Source: an uncultured Psychrobacter sp. (lineage in GTDB: Bacteria; Pseudomonadota; Gammaproteobacteria; Pseudomonadales; Moraxellaceae). From it: DNA of 59,224 nucleotides. A program made the position numbers and the translations under genes. Under the pieces are notes generated by a model. That model was given only the letters and a program-made list of their open reading frames with translations, ran no database searches and was not told where the DNA came from. Position 1 is the stretch's first letter; each line of letters begins with the position of its first letter. Where the stretch lies: NCBI GenBank assembly GCA_947495055.1, contig CANLXO010000016.1:1-59224 (forward strand), given 5' to 3'. Below, piece after piece: positions 44,041-52,269 of this stretch.

Positions 44041-44621
44041 GGCAGAATCCTTTTTTAAGTTACATTTACAAGGCTAGGATAGAGGAGTGCTTAGTAATTT
44101 AAGTTGACACACTTCTTGATGCTACCGTTCGCCTACTATGTCAGTCATTATACATAAGGGTGGTCGCTCATCAACCTAACAAGCGTGAACATAAGATATC
44201 TAATAGATAAGAATTAAAAGCATAAAGGGAATTAAGTGTAAGATTATTTATACAGTTTGAGACAGTCGATACAGGTTGCGCGTGCTAGTATTTATTGTAT
44301 TTTGGCTATACAGTGCTAGTGTTAGATGCTATTTTTATTCAGTTATTAATCAAGTACTAAGTTTGAGCAGGACAAGCCACTATTAGGCTATATGAGCCGC
44401 TAATCCAAAATGAGAGATAAAATACGAGTGCTATACTAGATGCTATTACTATACTAGTATCATCGCCATGTTAGTATCGTTGCCATGTTAGTGTCACCAT
44501 CATAGCAGTAGCGCTGTAGTCGTATATTATGCAAGTGCAAGAATAAAGAGATAGTACTTGCATTGGAATTAAACGAGCTATATTTAAAACAACTTATATT
44601 TAAAACTACTAGGTAGATACG
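44041..44621. other. Divergent intergenic region nagZ / prc
   Basis: These 581 AT-rich bases contain a 17-bp tandem repeat (44454-44504) and several scattered GTGCTAGTATT-like words. No gene, terminator or RNA was recognised. Confidence 0.45.
44454..44504. repeat. Three 17-bp imperfect tandem repeats
   Basis: Units of the form TTAGTATCGTTGCCATG occur three times in a row. The first two differ at three positions and the third is more diverged. They lie about 120 bases before prc. Confidence 0.8.
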
Positions 44622-46853
44622 ATGAAAAAACAACCCGCACAATGGTTATTAAGTGCAGCTTCTGTAGGCATCGCAGGTATTATCCTTACTCAAAGTTATG
44701 GAACTGCAGTCGCTAATACTGAGACACAAGGGTTCGAGCCCACCCCTGAACAAAAAGTCACCACCCGTCAAGTTGCCGCTTTGCTGGATCGTAGCCATTA
44801 TCTCAATCAGCCGTTAAATGCTGAAATGGGCAATGAGATACTCTCTATGTACATCGATAGCTTAGATCCAAACCATACCCTGTTCTTACAATCGGATGTC
44901 GATGAGTTTAAGAAAAAGTATGCTGATGACTTTGGTACTCGCCTCAAACGCGGCGATTTATCAGCAGGCGTTGATATCTTTGAGCGCTACCGCAAACGCT
45001 CAAACGAGTACTTTGAGATGGCAACAAGAATGCTCAAAACCGATATCGATTTGACAGGCGATGAGACCATTGTGCTAGATCGCGAAAAGCTCGGCCATTT
45101 TAAGACCAAAAAAGAGCAGCGCGACTACTGGACGCGCCAATTGAAGTTTCAATTGCTTAGCATCACTTTAGGCCAAGAAGATGAAAAAGCCAAAGAAAAA
45201 GTATTTTTAGATAATCCAGATATCACTCGTGGTCAGGATTTGGTCCGTAACGATCAGCGTACGCCAAACGAGATACTACTTAACCGCTTAACGCGTCAGC
45301 AAGGACAGTTCGGTCGCCTCAAAGATGACGAGGTAATGGAGACCGTTCTAAATACTGCTATGCTAACCTATGATCCGCACAGCAATTACTATGCGCCTAT
45401 TCAAGCGACTGAGCTACAAATCCAGTCAAGCTTGCAATTAGAGGGCATTGGCGTCTCTATCCGTCCTGATCGCAAAAACCCAGATTATACTCGTATTGTG
45501 ACTCTCGTCGATGGAGGCCCTGCAGCAAAAACAGGTCAGATAAAACCCAACGATCTCATTATAGGGATCGCCAAAGACGGTAAGAACATGACGGATGTGG
45601 TCGGCTGGTCAACGCGCGAAGTTGTCGGTCTTATTCGCGGTAAACGCGGTACTTCGGTGACGCTTAAGCTGCGCCAACCCAACACTCCGGATGCTAGCGC
45701 GCGTACGGTCACAGTAGTACGCGATATCATTCAGCAAGAAGAGTCAGGCGTACGCCAGCGCGTGGTAGCAGTCAAATCTCCTGAGGATGGCTCGCTTAAA
45801 CGTATTGGTGTCCTTGAGATTCCAAGTTTTTATCTAAATTATCGTGCGCGCCGTAATGGTGAGGACTATCGTAGTGTCAGTATAGATACAGAGCGCGCAA
45901 TCAAAGAGCTCAATGAAGAAAATATCGACGGACTAGTGGTCGATCTGCGCAATAATCCAGGCGGCTCACTAGATGAAGTGGCGAAAATGCTTGGATTGTT
46001 CATCAAAGGCGGTCCGTTAGTACAAATTCGTGATAATCGCGGCAATATCCAAGTCTACCGTGATGATGACGGCGGTGAGCAACTCTATGATGGCAAAATG
46101 GCAGTGATTACTAATCTGGCTTCAGCCTCAGCGAGTGAGATTTTTGCTGCCGCTATTCAAGATTATGGTCGCGGTTTAGTCGTCGGGAGCACAACCACTG
46201 GTAAGGGTTCTGCACAGATTCAACTTGATAACCTCGCTCTAGGTTCAGCCACTCTTACTCAGCGTAAGTTTTACCGTATTACAGGTGGTAGTACGCAAAA
46301 CAAAGGCGTCGTTCCAGATGTAGAACTGGTCAATATCTATGATGATGCAACTTTTGGTGAGCGCGCGCAGAAAAAAGCGCTGCCTTGGGATACTATAAAG
46401 ACGGCCGCTTATAAGCCTGAAGGTAAGTTCACCTCTGATACACTAGCTACGCTTAATCAGCAGTCCAAAATCCGTCAAGAGCAAAATCCGCAGTTTGTCT
46501 ATCTATCAACGCTCAATGATATTCGCAATATGGAAGATGAGAAAAAGCCGACCGAGATTGATATTAACAAACGCCGCGCTAAAATGCAGCTGATAGAAAA
46601 GCGCTCGTTAGAAGCTGAAAACAAACGCCTTATCGCAACAGGTGAGCGTCCTTACGCTAATTGGAATACCTATCAAGCCGCTATGGATGCCAAATTTGAA
46701 GAGCGCAGCCAAATGAAAGCGGACGAGCGCCCTGAGCTACCAGAGAGTGAGGCATATATCACTGAGGCCGCTTATTTAATGCTAAGTGCCCAGCCACAAA
46801 CTCTAAGCAGTCCTAAAGAGAAGTTATCTGCTAGAGATAAGCAAGCTATGTAA
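44622..46853 (+). CDS. prc: Carboxy-terminal processing protease Prc (Tsp)
   Basis: Prc is a periplasmic S41 protease that degrades proteins from unstructured C-termini, including SsrA-tagged and peptidoglycan-hydrolase substrates. The 743-residue protein has a signal peptide (to about TAVA-NT, residue 32), an N-terminal helical region, a PDZ domain starting near QLEGIGVSIRPD, and the catalytic dyad Ser503 (ASASASE) and Lys528 (TGKGSAQ), 25 residues apart as in E. coli. A C-terminal domain of unknown function (DUF3340-type) ends the protein. A TAGGT-type ribosome site precedes the ATG. The gene is monocistronic. Confidence 0.96.
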   Translation: MKKQPAQWLLSAASVGIAGIILTQSYGTAVANTETQGFEPTPEQKVTTRQVAALLDRSHYLNQPLNAEMGNEILSMYIDSLDPNHTLFLQSDVDEFKKKYADDFGTRLKRGDLSAGVDIFERYRKRSNEYFEMATRMLKTDIDLTGDETIVLDREKLGHFKTKKEQRDYWTRQLKFQLLSITLGQEDEKAKEKVFLDNPDITRGQDLVRNDQRTPNEILLNRLTRQQGQFGRLKDDEVMETVLNTAMLTYDPHSNYYAPIQATELQIQSSLQLEGIGVSIRPDRKNPDYTRIVTLVDGGPAAKTGQIKPNDLIIGIAKDGKNMTDVVGWSTREVVGLIRGKRGTSVTLKLRQPNTPDASARTVTVVRDIIQQEESGVRQRVVAVKSPEDGSLKRIGVLEIPSFYLNYRARRNGEDYRSVSIDTERAIKELNEENIDGLVVDLRNNPGGSLDEVAKMLGLFIKGGPLVQIRDNRGNIQVYRDDDGGEQLYDGKMAVITNLASASASEIFAAAIQDYGRGLVVGSTTTGKGSAQIQLDNLALGSATLTQRKFYRITGGSTQNKGVVPDVELVNIYDDATFGERAQKKALPWDTIKTAAYKPEGKFTSDTLATLNQQSKIRQEQNPQFVYLSTLNDIRNMEDEKKPTEIDINKRRAKMQLIEKRSLEAENKRLIATGERPYANWNTYQAAMDAKFEERSQMKADERPELPESEAYITEAAYLMLSAQPQTLSSPKEKLSARDKQAM

Positions 46854-46877
46854 TCAGCTAGTAGGGGTGTGTAACAC

Positions 46878-46899
46878 TGTGTAAGCATATGCTTACACA
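46878..46899. other. Perfect 22-bp palindrome after prc
   Basis: The arms TGTGTAAGCAT and ATGCTTACACA are exact complements with no loop, 24 bases past the prc stop. There is no T run, so it is an imperfect terminator candidate. It may instead be a processed 3' hairpin or a protein site. Confidence 0.55.
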
Positions 46900-47356
46900 C
46901 ATTGAGTCTTTGGCGTCTTACCTTATAGGGCTAATTTTACGATAATGGTCCCACAGCACAATTGAGTAGTACTAGGGATTGGTATTCAGTGATTGTATCA
47001 GGGATGGTTTGCTGATTAGGGATGACAGGGCTAGATGCCCGCTAGCTAGAGTTGACTTCGGGATTAGGTTGGTTTTAGTATTAACAAGGATGGTTAGTAA
47101 TGAGAGCCGTGTAACGCTAGTCGTTATACGGTTTTGTTACGTTTAGACATCTGGTTTTGCTACAAAACTTTAAAAAAATTCCAGCTATAGTCAATGTGAA
47201 ATAAAATCGATACGCAAATATTACCAGTGCTACTGGTATAAATTTTACTTGCTTGCTGTGTCTACGCTGACAGAAGCTGCGCAAAATTCATCCCAGCAGC
47301 ACTATATCAGTTTTATAGTAATTCAACTATATATAGGATTCATTATGTTAGCACAC

Positions 47357-47393
47357 AAAAAAGCCAGTCGCTCAATTTGAGTGACTGGCTTTT
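47357..47393 (-). terminator. Terminator after the slyD-like gene
   Basis: GCCAGTC pairs with GACTGGC and the centre CTCAATTTGAG extends the stem. On the minus strand a T run follows. Confidence 0.9.
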
Positions 47394-47441
47394 AGCTTGC
47401 TATAGTAGTGTGTTAGACCACTCAATAGCTCTACGCTCTAA

Positions 47442-47927
47442 TTAATGCTCAACGCCGCCTGCACCGTGGACGTGACCATGGTTTAGCTCATCTTCAGTTG
47501 CCGCGCGTACTTCTTGAATCTCAACATCAAACGTCAAACGCTTGCCTGCCAAAGGATGGTTGGCATCAACAGTAACTTCTTCGTCCGTTACATCAGTTAC
47601 GGTTACGAGCATCACTTGCTCGCCTGCTTGTGATTGAAACTGCATACCTGGCTGAATGTCTTCTACGCCTTGAAAGTTATCACGAGGCACTTTTTGTACC
47701 GCTTGGTCTTGGTACTCGCCGTAGCCATCAGCAGGCTCTACAACAGCGTTTACTTTTTCGCCAGCAGACTTGCCTTCTAATTGTTTTTCTAAACCTGGAA
47801 TGATGTTTTGATGACCATGCAAGTAAGCGAGTGGCTGACCTTCTTGTGACTGGTCTAATATATTGCCTTCGTCATCTTTTAGCGTGTAGTTAAACTTTAC
47901 GGCGGTATCTTTTGTGATAGTAGTCAT
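47442..47927 (-). CDS. FKBP-type peptidyl-prolyl isomerase, SlyD-like
   Basis: The 161-residue protein has the SlyD layout: half of an FKBP domain (TAVKFNYTLKDDEGNILDQS, PLAYLHGHQNIIPGLEKQLE), the insert-in-flap chaperone domain (EPADGYGEYQDQAVQKVPRD to VTVDANHPLAGK) and the closing FKBP strand (LTFDVEIQEVRAATEDE). A short His/Gly tail (NHGHVHGAGGVEH) hints at metal binding, but the long His/Cys-rich tail of E. coli SlyD is missing. It acts in the cytoplasm as a folding helper. AAGGA precedes the ATG. It is transcribed alone. Confidence 0.93.
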   Translation of the reverse strand: MTTITKDTAVKFNYTLKDDEGNILDQSQEGQPLAYLHGHQNIIPGLEKQLEGKSAGEKVNAVVEPADGYGEYQDQAVQKVPRDNFQGVEDIQPGMQFQSQAGEQVMLVTVTDVTDEEVTVDANHPLAGKRLTFDVEIQEVRAATEDELNHGHVHGAGGVEH

Positions 47928-48120
47928 AAATTATCCTTTTTTAATACAAATAACATAAATCTGAAGTAGTAATAAACCTAAAAGAGCCAATTAGCCAGCC
48001 AAAAAGCCGAACTATTAATCAGTTATCATCAGTTTATCAAAGTAACTGTAGCAGTTAGTGTCTTTAATTGAGATGCTCATAATAACTTTCAAGGTAAAAA
48101 ATAAAAAAGAGTGCATAAAT

Positions 48121-48402
48121 AGGGCGTATTGAACATTTAACCATGGCACTGCTGATCGCTAAAATGGTTCCAGACACGGCGCAAGTCGAAGATAATGTCT
48201 AGACCTTAGCTAGACTTGCAACACAGTATGGGGCAATTTTAGCATCAGCCTGAAAGGACAGGACTCTTTTTTGCCGCTCCTTTAATAAAAATAGACGCTT
48301 AGAATGACTAAACTTACTATTTTTATCTTGCTTCTAATTTAAGAGCAGCGACTAAAAAATAGTCTCTGTCAGTGCGTATTTGTGAATTATCAAACACGCC
48401 CT
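48121..48402. mobile_element. 282-bp inverted-end element (MITE-like or insertion-sequence remnant)
   Basis: The left end reads AGGGCGTATTGAACATTTAA and the right end, reversed, AGGGCGTGTTTGATAATTCA. These are imperfect terminal inverted repeats with the first ten bases nearly identical. The first 65 bases are repeated in diverged form at 1-76, and both ends fused recur at 27891-27919. The interior holds no open frame of useful length, so it is non-autonomous. No convincing target duplication is visible. Whether it derives from a larger transposon cannot be told here. Confidence 0.7.
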
Positions 48403-48543
48403 AAGCTAAGCATAGCCTTTTGTATCATAAAGTAAGGGCAAAAATGCAATATTGTCAGTGAGCGGTGCAAAGACGATTTTGCCAGTTGCGTTTTGATGCA
48501 ATGACTTCTACCATAACCATATCCCTTTTTATAAGAATAGACT

Positions 48544-50472
48544 ATGACAACGCCCAAAGCTTATCCTGTGCATTACAAGTTTGACTTTGCTCGCTTTAAC
48601 GAGCATTTGGTTGATGTGACCTTAACTTTTCAAAGCGACATCGATGTGCCAAGCTTATGGCTGCCGGCTTGGATTCCAGGCAGTTATTTAATGCGTGAGT
48701 TTGCCCGTCACATCACCGCTGTGCATTATCAAGTGCTAAAAGATACGCAAAATAAAGGTGATGATTCAGTCAGCCTACGCGCAAAAAAGACAGATAAGCA
48801 TACTTGGCAATTACCTAAGGTTGAGGCGGCACAAACGGTGAACGTCCACTATGAAGTGTATTGCTACGATCTGTCAGTACGCACCGCTTATGTCGATCAG
48901 CAGCGGCTGTATGGCAACTTTACCTCTCTTGCGCTAGCGATTGAAGGGCAGGAGGCATCGGCGATACAAGTAAGCTTAGTGGTACCTGATGCGTTTTTGA
49001 CAGGCAAGGACGCTAACAAAGTAATTATCGCCTGCGGTCTTGAGGCGACTTCTTTGGTTAATGAAGCAAAGAGCGTCAGTCAACATATATACGGGTTGCA
49101 GGCACAGAGCTATCATCAGCTGATCGATTACCCGTTTGAGATTGCTGAGCAGGATAAGTTTGGGTTTATCGTACAAGATCATCGTCATCAAGCACTTGCG
49201 CACCGCTTTTATATATCAGGCAGACATAGTGCCCATTTAGGACGGCTGCAGCAGGATCTGACTCAAATTTGCCAGAGCTATATGGACTGGCTAGGGGACG
49301 CGCCCTTTAGCGATTACACCTTTATGACTTATGCCAGCGGGCAAGATTATGGTGGTCTTGAACATATTAATTCGACCAGTTTGATTACGCCGCGCCGTGA
49401 CTTGCCTAGTCACGATGAGCCCCAAATACCCAGCAATGCCTATCAGCGCTTTTTAGGCTTGTGTAGTCATGAGTATTTTCATGCATGGTGGGTCAAGACG
49501 GTGCAGCCTGATGTCATGTTCGATGTTGATTTGCGCCGTGAGGCCTTTACACCGCTGCTTTGGGTGTTTGAAGGCTTTACCTCCTATGTTGATGATTTTA
49601 TGCTACAAGCCTCCGGTGTCATAGACAAAGCCAGCTATCTTAAATTACTCGCCGAACAGATCAATCGCTACTATCAAACGCATGGCCGCGCCAATCAAAG
49701 CGTTGCTGAATCTAGTTTTGATGCTTGGATTAAGCTGTATCGTAGTGACGAGAACACAGGCAACGCGGGTATCAGCTACTACAATAAAGGCGCGCTGGTC
49801 GCTTTGTGCTTGGATTTGACTTTGCTTGAGCACAGCAATGGACGCTATCGGTTGTTTGATGTGATCAAGTCTTTTTATGAGCAAGCAAAAGCGTCCGATA
49901 AAAAGAGAATCGGAATCACCAGCGCTGATATGGGCCGCGTTATCGGTGAGTTCATGCCAGCAGATGAGTGGGAGACGTTTGAGCGCCGCTATATCGATGG
50001 CGTTGAAGAGTTACCACTTGATGAGCTACTGAGCGCAAATGGCATCACTATAAAACCTGATAACAAAGACACAGCAGATAAACAGGTGCCTTGGGGCATG
50101 CGCTGCACCGACACGCCAGCAGGTCTTAAAGTCAGTCGCGTACAGCGCGGTAGCGCGGCGGCTATTGCTGGAATATCAGCGCACGACGTCATCGTCGCCA
50201 TCGATGGTATCAAAGCCGATAGCAAGCAGCTAGCTACCTTAAAAGACGCTGATTATCATGTTGAATGTCATCTGTTTCGCCGTGACGAGCTGATGCGCGT
50301 TGACGTATTACCTAAAGCCGCTCAGGGTATTGAGGATATAAGCCAGCAAAGCCCATTCCCTCACAAGGTAGATCTACAGTTTATAACTATGCGCTCGGCA
50401 TCGACTGATGGCAATCAGTCAGAGTCAGATAAAGCGCTAATCTGGCTTGGGGCTATGGATCAGGTAGAATAA
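48544..50472 (+). CDS. M61 family metallopeptidase (glycyl aminopeptidase-type) with PDZ domain
   Basis: The 642-residue protein matches the M61 family. An N-terminal beta domain (FARFNEHLVDVTLTFQSD, WLPAWIPGSYLMREFARHIT) is followed by the catalytic domain with the zinc site HEYFH at 309-313 and the third ligand Glu343 in LWVFEGFTSY, plus the GGLEHINST strand. A PDZ domain lies near residues 530-585 (PAGLKVSRVQRGSAAAIAGI). No signal peptide is evident, so it is probably cytoplasmic. Family members cleave N-terminal glycine or alanine; the substrate here is unknown. A strong terminator follows. Confidence 0.92.
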   Translation: MTTPKAYPVHYKFDFARFNEHLVDVTLTFQSDIDVPSLWLPAWIPGSYLMREFARHITAVHYQVLKDTQNKGDDSVSLRAKKTDKHTWQLPKVEAAQTVNVHYEVYCYDLSVRTAYVDQQRLYGNFTSLALAIEGQEASAIQVSLVVPDAFLTGKDANKVIIACGLEATSLVNEAKSVSQHIYGLQAQSYHQLIDYPFEIAEQDKFGFIVQDHRHQALAHRFYISGRHSAHLGRLQQDLTQICQSYMDWLGDAPFSDYTFMTYASGQDYGGLEHINSTSLITPRRDLPSHDEPQIPSNAYQRFLGLCSHEYFHAWWVKTVQPDVMFDVDLRREAFTPLLWVFEGFTSYVDDFMLQASGVIDKASYLKLLAEQINRYYQTHGRANQSVAESSFDAWIKLYRSDENTGNAGISYYNKGALVALCLDLTLLEHSNGRYRLFDVIKSFYEQAKASDKKRIGITSADMGRVIGEFMPADEWETFERRYIDGVEELPLDELLSANGITIKPDNKDTADKQVPWGMRCTDTPAGLKVSRVQRGSAAAIAGISAHDVIVAIDGIKADSKQLATLKDADYHVECHLFRRDELMRVDVLPKAAQGIEDISQQSPFPHKVDLQFITMRSASTDGNQSESDKALIWLGAMDQVE

Positions 50473-50507
50473 AGCTGTTTGCTCAAAGAACGTCTCGCTA
50501 TCAACAT

Positions 50508-50548
50508 AAAAAACCCCGTACTAGCTATTTTTAGTACGGGGTTTTATT
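50508..50548. terminator. Bidirectional terminator after the M61 gene
   Basis: AAAACCCCGTACTA pairs exactly with TAGTACGGGGTTTT around an eight-base loop. It lies between convergent genes. Confidence 0.92.
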
Positions 50549-50564
50549 TAAACGGTATCTGTTT

Positions 50565-51401
50565 TTACGTTACAGACTCATTTTCGGTTAACTCAGCGCT
50601 GTCATCGGCTTCTTCAATAATAGTTTGACTATCGATCCAATTTTGTATGATTTCAATCTCGCTTTGCTGCGCGTCGATAATGTTTTTAGCCAGCGCTCGC
50701 ATCTCGTCATCCTCGCCGTATTTTAATTGTGTTCTTGCCAGCTTTACCGCACCGATATGATGAGCGAGCATAGCACGTGCAAATGCCATATCAGCGTCAG
50801 GGTCAGTGATGGCCGCTGACATCTCATCGTGCATGGTCTTGGCGCTCGCATCATAAGCGCGCTGCATCGCTTGGGTCACAGGTTTTGACTCGATCGTATC
50901 AGGATGGCTGGCAAGCCACTTTCTTAGAATATCGATCTCACTTTGCTGCGCGGTCATGACCTCTTGTGCCACCTTGCGCATAAAGGGATCTTGACCGTAT
51001 TTTAGCTCAACCTTAGCCATATCAATCGTACCGCGATGATGACCGAGCATACTTTTGGCAAAGGCTGTATCTGGATCGTTATAACCTATGCCTATTAGCA
51101 TCTCATCATGCATACCTGTCATCGCTTTAGCGTAGTCTTGATATCTCGCGCTCGTCTTTATCTCATTTGGCACCTCTAAATCATTCGTCATACCATGAGC
51201 ACTACGTGCGCCTGCACCTTCTGCTAAGACCTCTGTACTATCAGCATTGTCGCTGACAGGCGGCTGCGGCTCGATGACAATCTTATCCTCTACTGTCGTC
51301 TCTTCTAGCGCTGTAGCGTTAGTCGTCTCGGCCACGGGTTGACACGCACTAACGGCAAAAACAGCTGCAAAGATAGGCATAAGAAGACGGGCGTTAAACA
51401 T
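50565..51401 (-). CDS. Lipoprotein with two DUF305 domains
   Basis: The 278-residue protein starts with a lipoprotein signal ending in VSAC (Cys20), then an acidic linker. Two DUF305 four-helix units follow, roughly residues 96-165 and 185-262. Each has the pattern HDEM...FAxxMLxHHxGxxxxAxxxLKYG...AQQSEIxIxxxW and is clearly a duplicate of the other. DUF305 proteins have a ferritin-like fold; cyanobacterial CopM, also a double-DUF305 protein, binds copper through Met and His. The conserved MLGHH and MLAHH here suggest metal binding, which is inferred. AAGGA precedes the ATG. No other metal-resistance gene is adjacent. Confidence 0.88.
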   Translation of the reverse strand: MFNARLLMPIFAAVFAVSACQPVAETTNATALEETTVEDKIVIEPQPPVSDNADSTEVLAEGAGARSAHGMTNDLEVPNEIKTSARYQDYAKAMTGMHDEMLIGIGYNDPDTAFAKSMLGHHRGTIDMAKVELKYGQDPFMRKVAQEVMTAQQSEIDILRKWLASHPDTIESKPVTQAMQRAYDASAKTMHDEMSAAITDPDADMAFARAMLAHHIGAVKLARTQLKYGEDDEMRALAKNIIDAQQSEIEIIQNWIDSQTIIEEADDSAELTENESVT

Positions 51402-51524
51402 GACGGATCCTTGTCAAAGGCAAGTAGATGGCGAAAGAATAAAGACTTAAGAATAGTAGCAGACAAACCTTACCCTTTCGAGTCACTAGGTTAAAAATGT
51501 GGTCACTTTTTTGTCTACAAAGCT

Positions 51525-52139
51525 TTAAAGGCCTAATTGCTGACATTGCTCACGGCTAAGGCTAACATGCACAGACTCACCAACGGCTAAATCTTTGAGC
51601 TCAAATCCAGCGACCGACCAGCGAATCAGGCGCAAGCAAGGCAAGCCCACATGGGCCGTCATGCGCCGTACTTGTCGATTTTTACCCTCAAAGATAGTGA
51701 GTATCAGCCACGAGTCAGGGACACTTTTGCGCTCGCGTATCGGTGGATGACGCGGCCATAGCGCAATAGGCAAATCCTCTACGCTTACGTGTTTGATTTT
51801 AGCGGGCAAGGTCTTGCCGTCTTTGAGCATGACGCCGCGGCCTAATTGTGTGAGTTGCTCAGCAGTCGGAATACCCTCTACTTGTACCAGGTACGTTTTG
51901 CCTTGTTTGCGTCCGCTATTGGCTTTTGGTGGATGCGTAATGGCCTTGTTAAGCTTACCATCAGCAGTTAATAACAGCAGACCTTCGCTAGTGGCGTCCA
52001 AGCGTCCAGCGACGCGTAAGGATTTGTCATCAAAGAACTCTGCTAATGGCGTAAATTTATTATTATCGTCATCCCTAAACTGGCTTTGGACGCCGTAGGG
52101 CTTATTAAATAAAACGAGTGTAGGCATAATGGGTGCCAT
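51525..52139 (-). CDS. rRNA pseudouridine synthase, RluE-like
   Basis: The 204-residue protein belongs to the RsuA/RluB/RluE/RluF family and lacks the N-terminal S4 domain, as RluE does. It shows VLFNKPYGVQSQFRDD, catalytic Asp48 in GRLDATSEGLLLLT, KTYLVQVEG and IFEGKNRQVRRMTAHVGLPC. RluE modifies U2457 of 23S rRNA in E. coli; this assignment fits by length and domain layout. Two starts, four codons apart, are possible and neither has a good ribosome site. It stands alone on the minus strand. Confidence 0.88.
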   Translation of the reverse strand: MAPIMPTLVLFNKPYGVQSQFRDDDNNKFTPLAEFFDDKSLRVAGRLDATSEGLLLLTADGKLNKAITHPPKANSGRKQGKTYLVQVEGIPTAEQLTQLGRGVMLKDGKTLPAKIKHVSVEDLPIALWPRHPPIRERKSVPDSWLILTIFEGKNRQVRRMTAHVGLPCLRLIRWSVAGFELKDLAVGESVHVSLSREQCQQLGL

Positions 52140-52194
52140 ATATAAAAGTTATGGCTGATTTTATCATGACGCAGTACAAAGATTTATAGGCAAT

Positions 52195-52230
52195 AAAAAA
52201 CACCCCAAAGATTTATTGTCTTTGAGGTGC
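52195..52230 (-). terminator. Terminator after icd
   Basis: On the minus strand CACCTCAAAGA pairs with TCTTTGGGGTG (with G-T pairs) around a seven-base loop, followed by T residues. Confidence 0.88.
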
Positions 52231-52269
52231 TCATATCTAACTTAAATAATGCTAAAAACGCATCGGATA

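Larger units (their letters stand above)
46854..47441. other. Intergenic region prc / slyD-like gene
   Basis: The 588 bases carry a perfect 22-base palindrome just after prc (46878-46899) and a strong terminator for the slyD-like gene (47357-47393). Between them there is no convincing gene or RNA. Confidence 0.5.
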
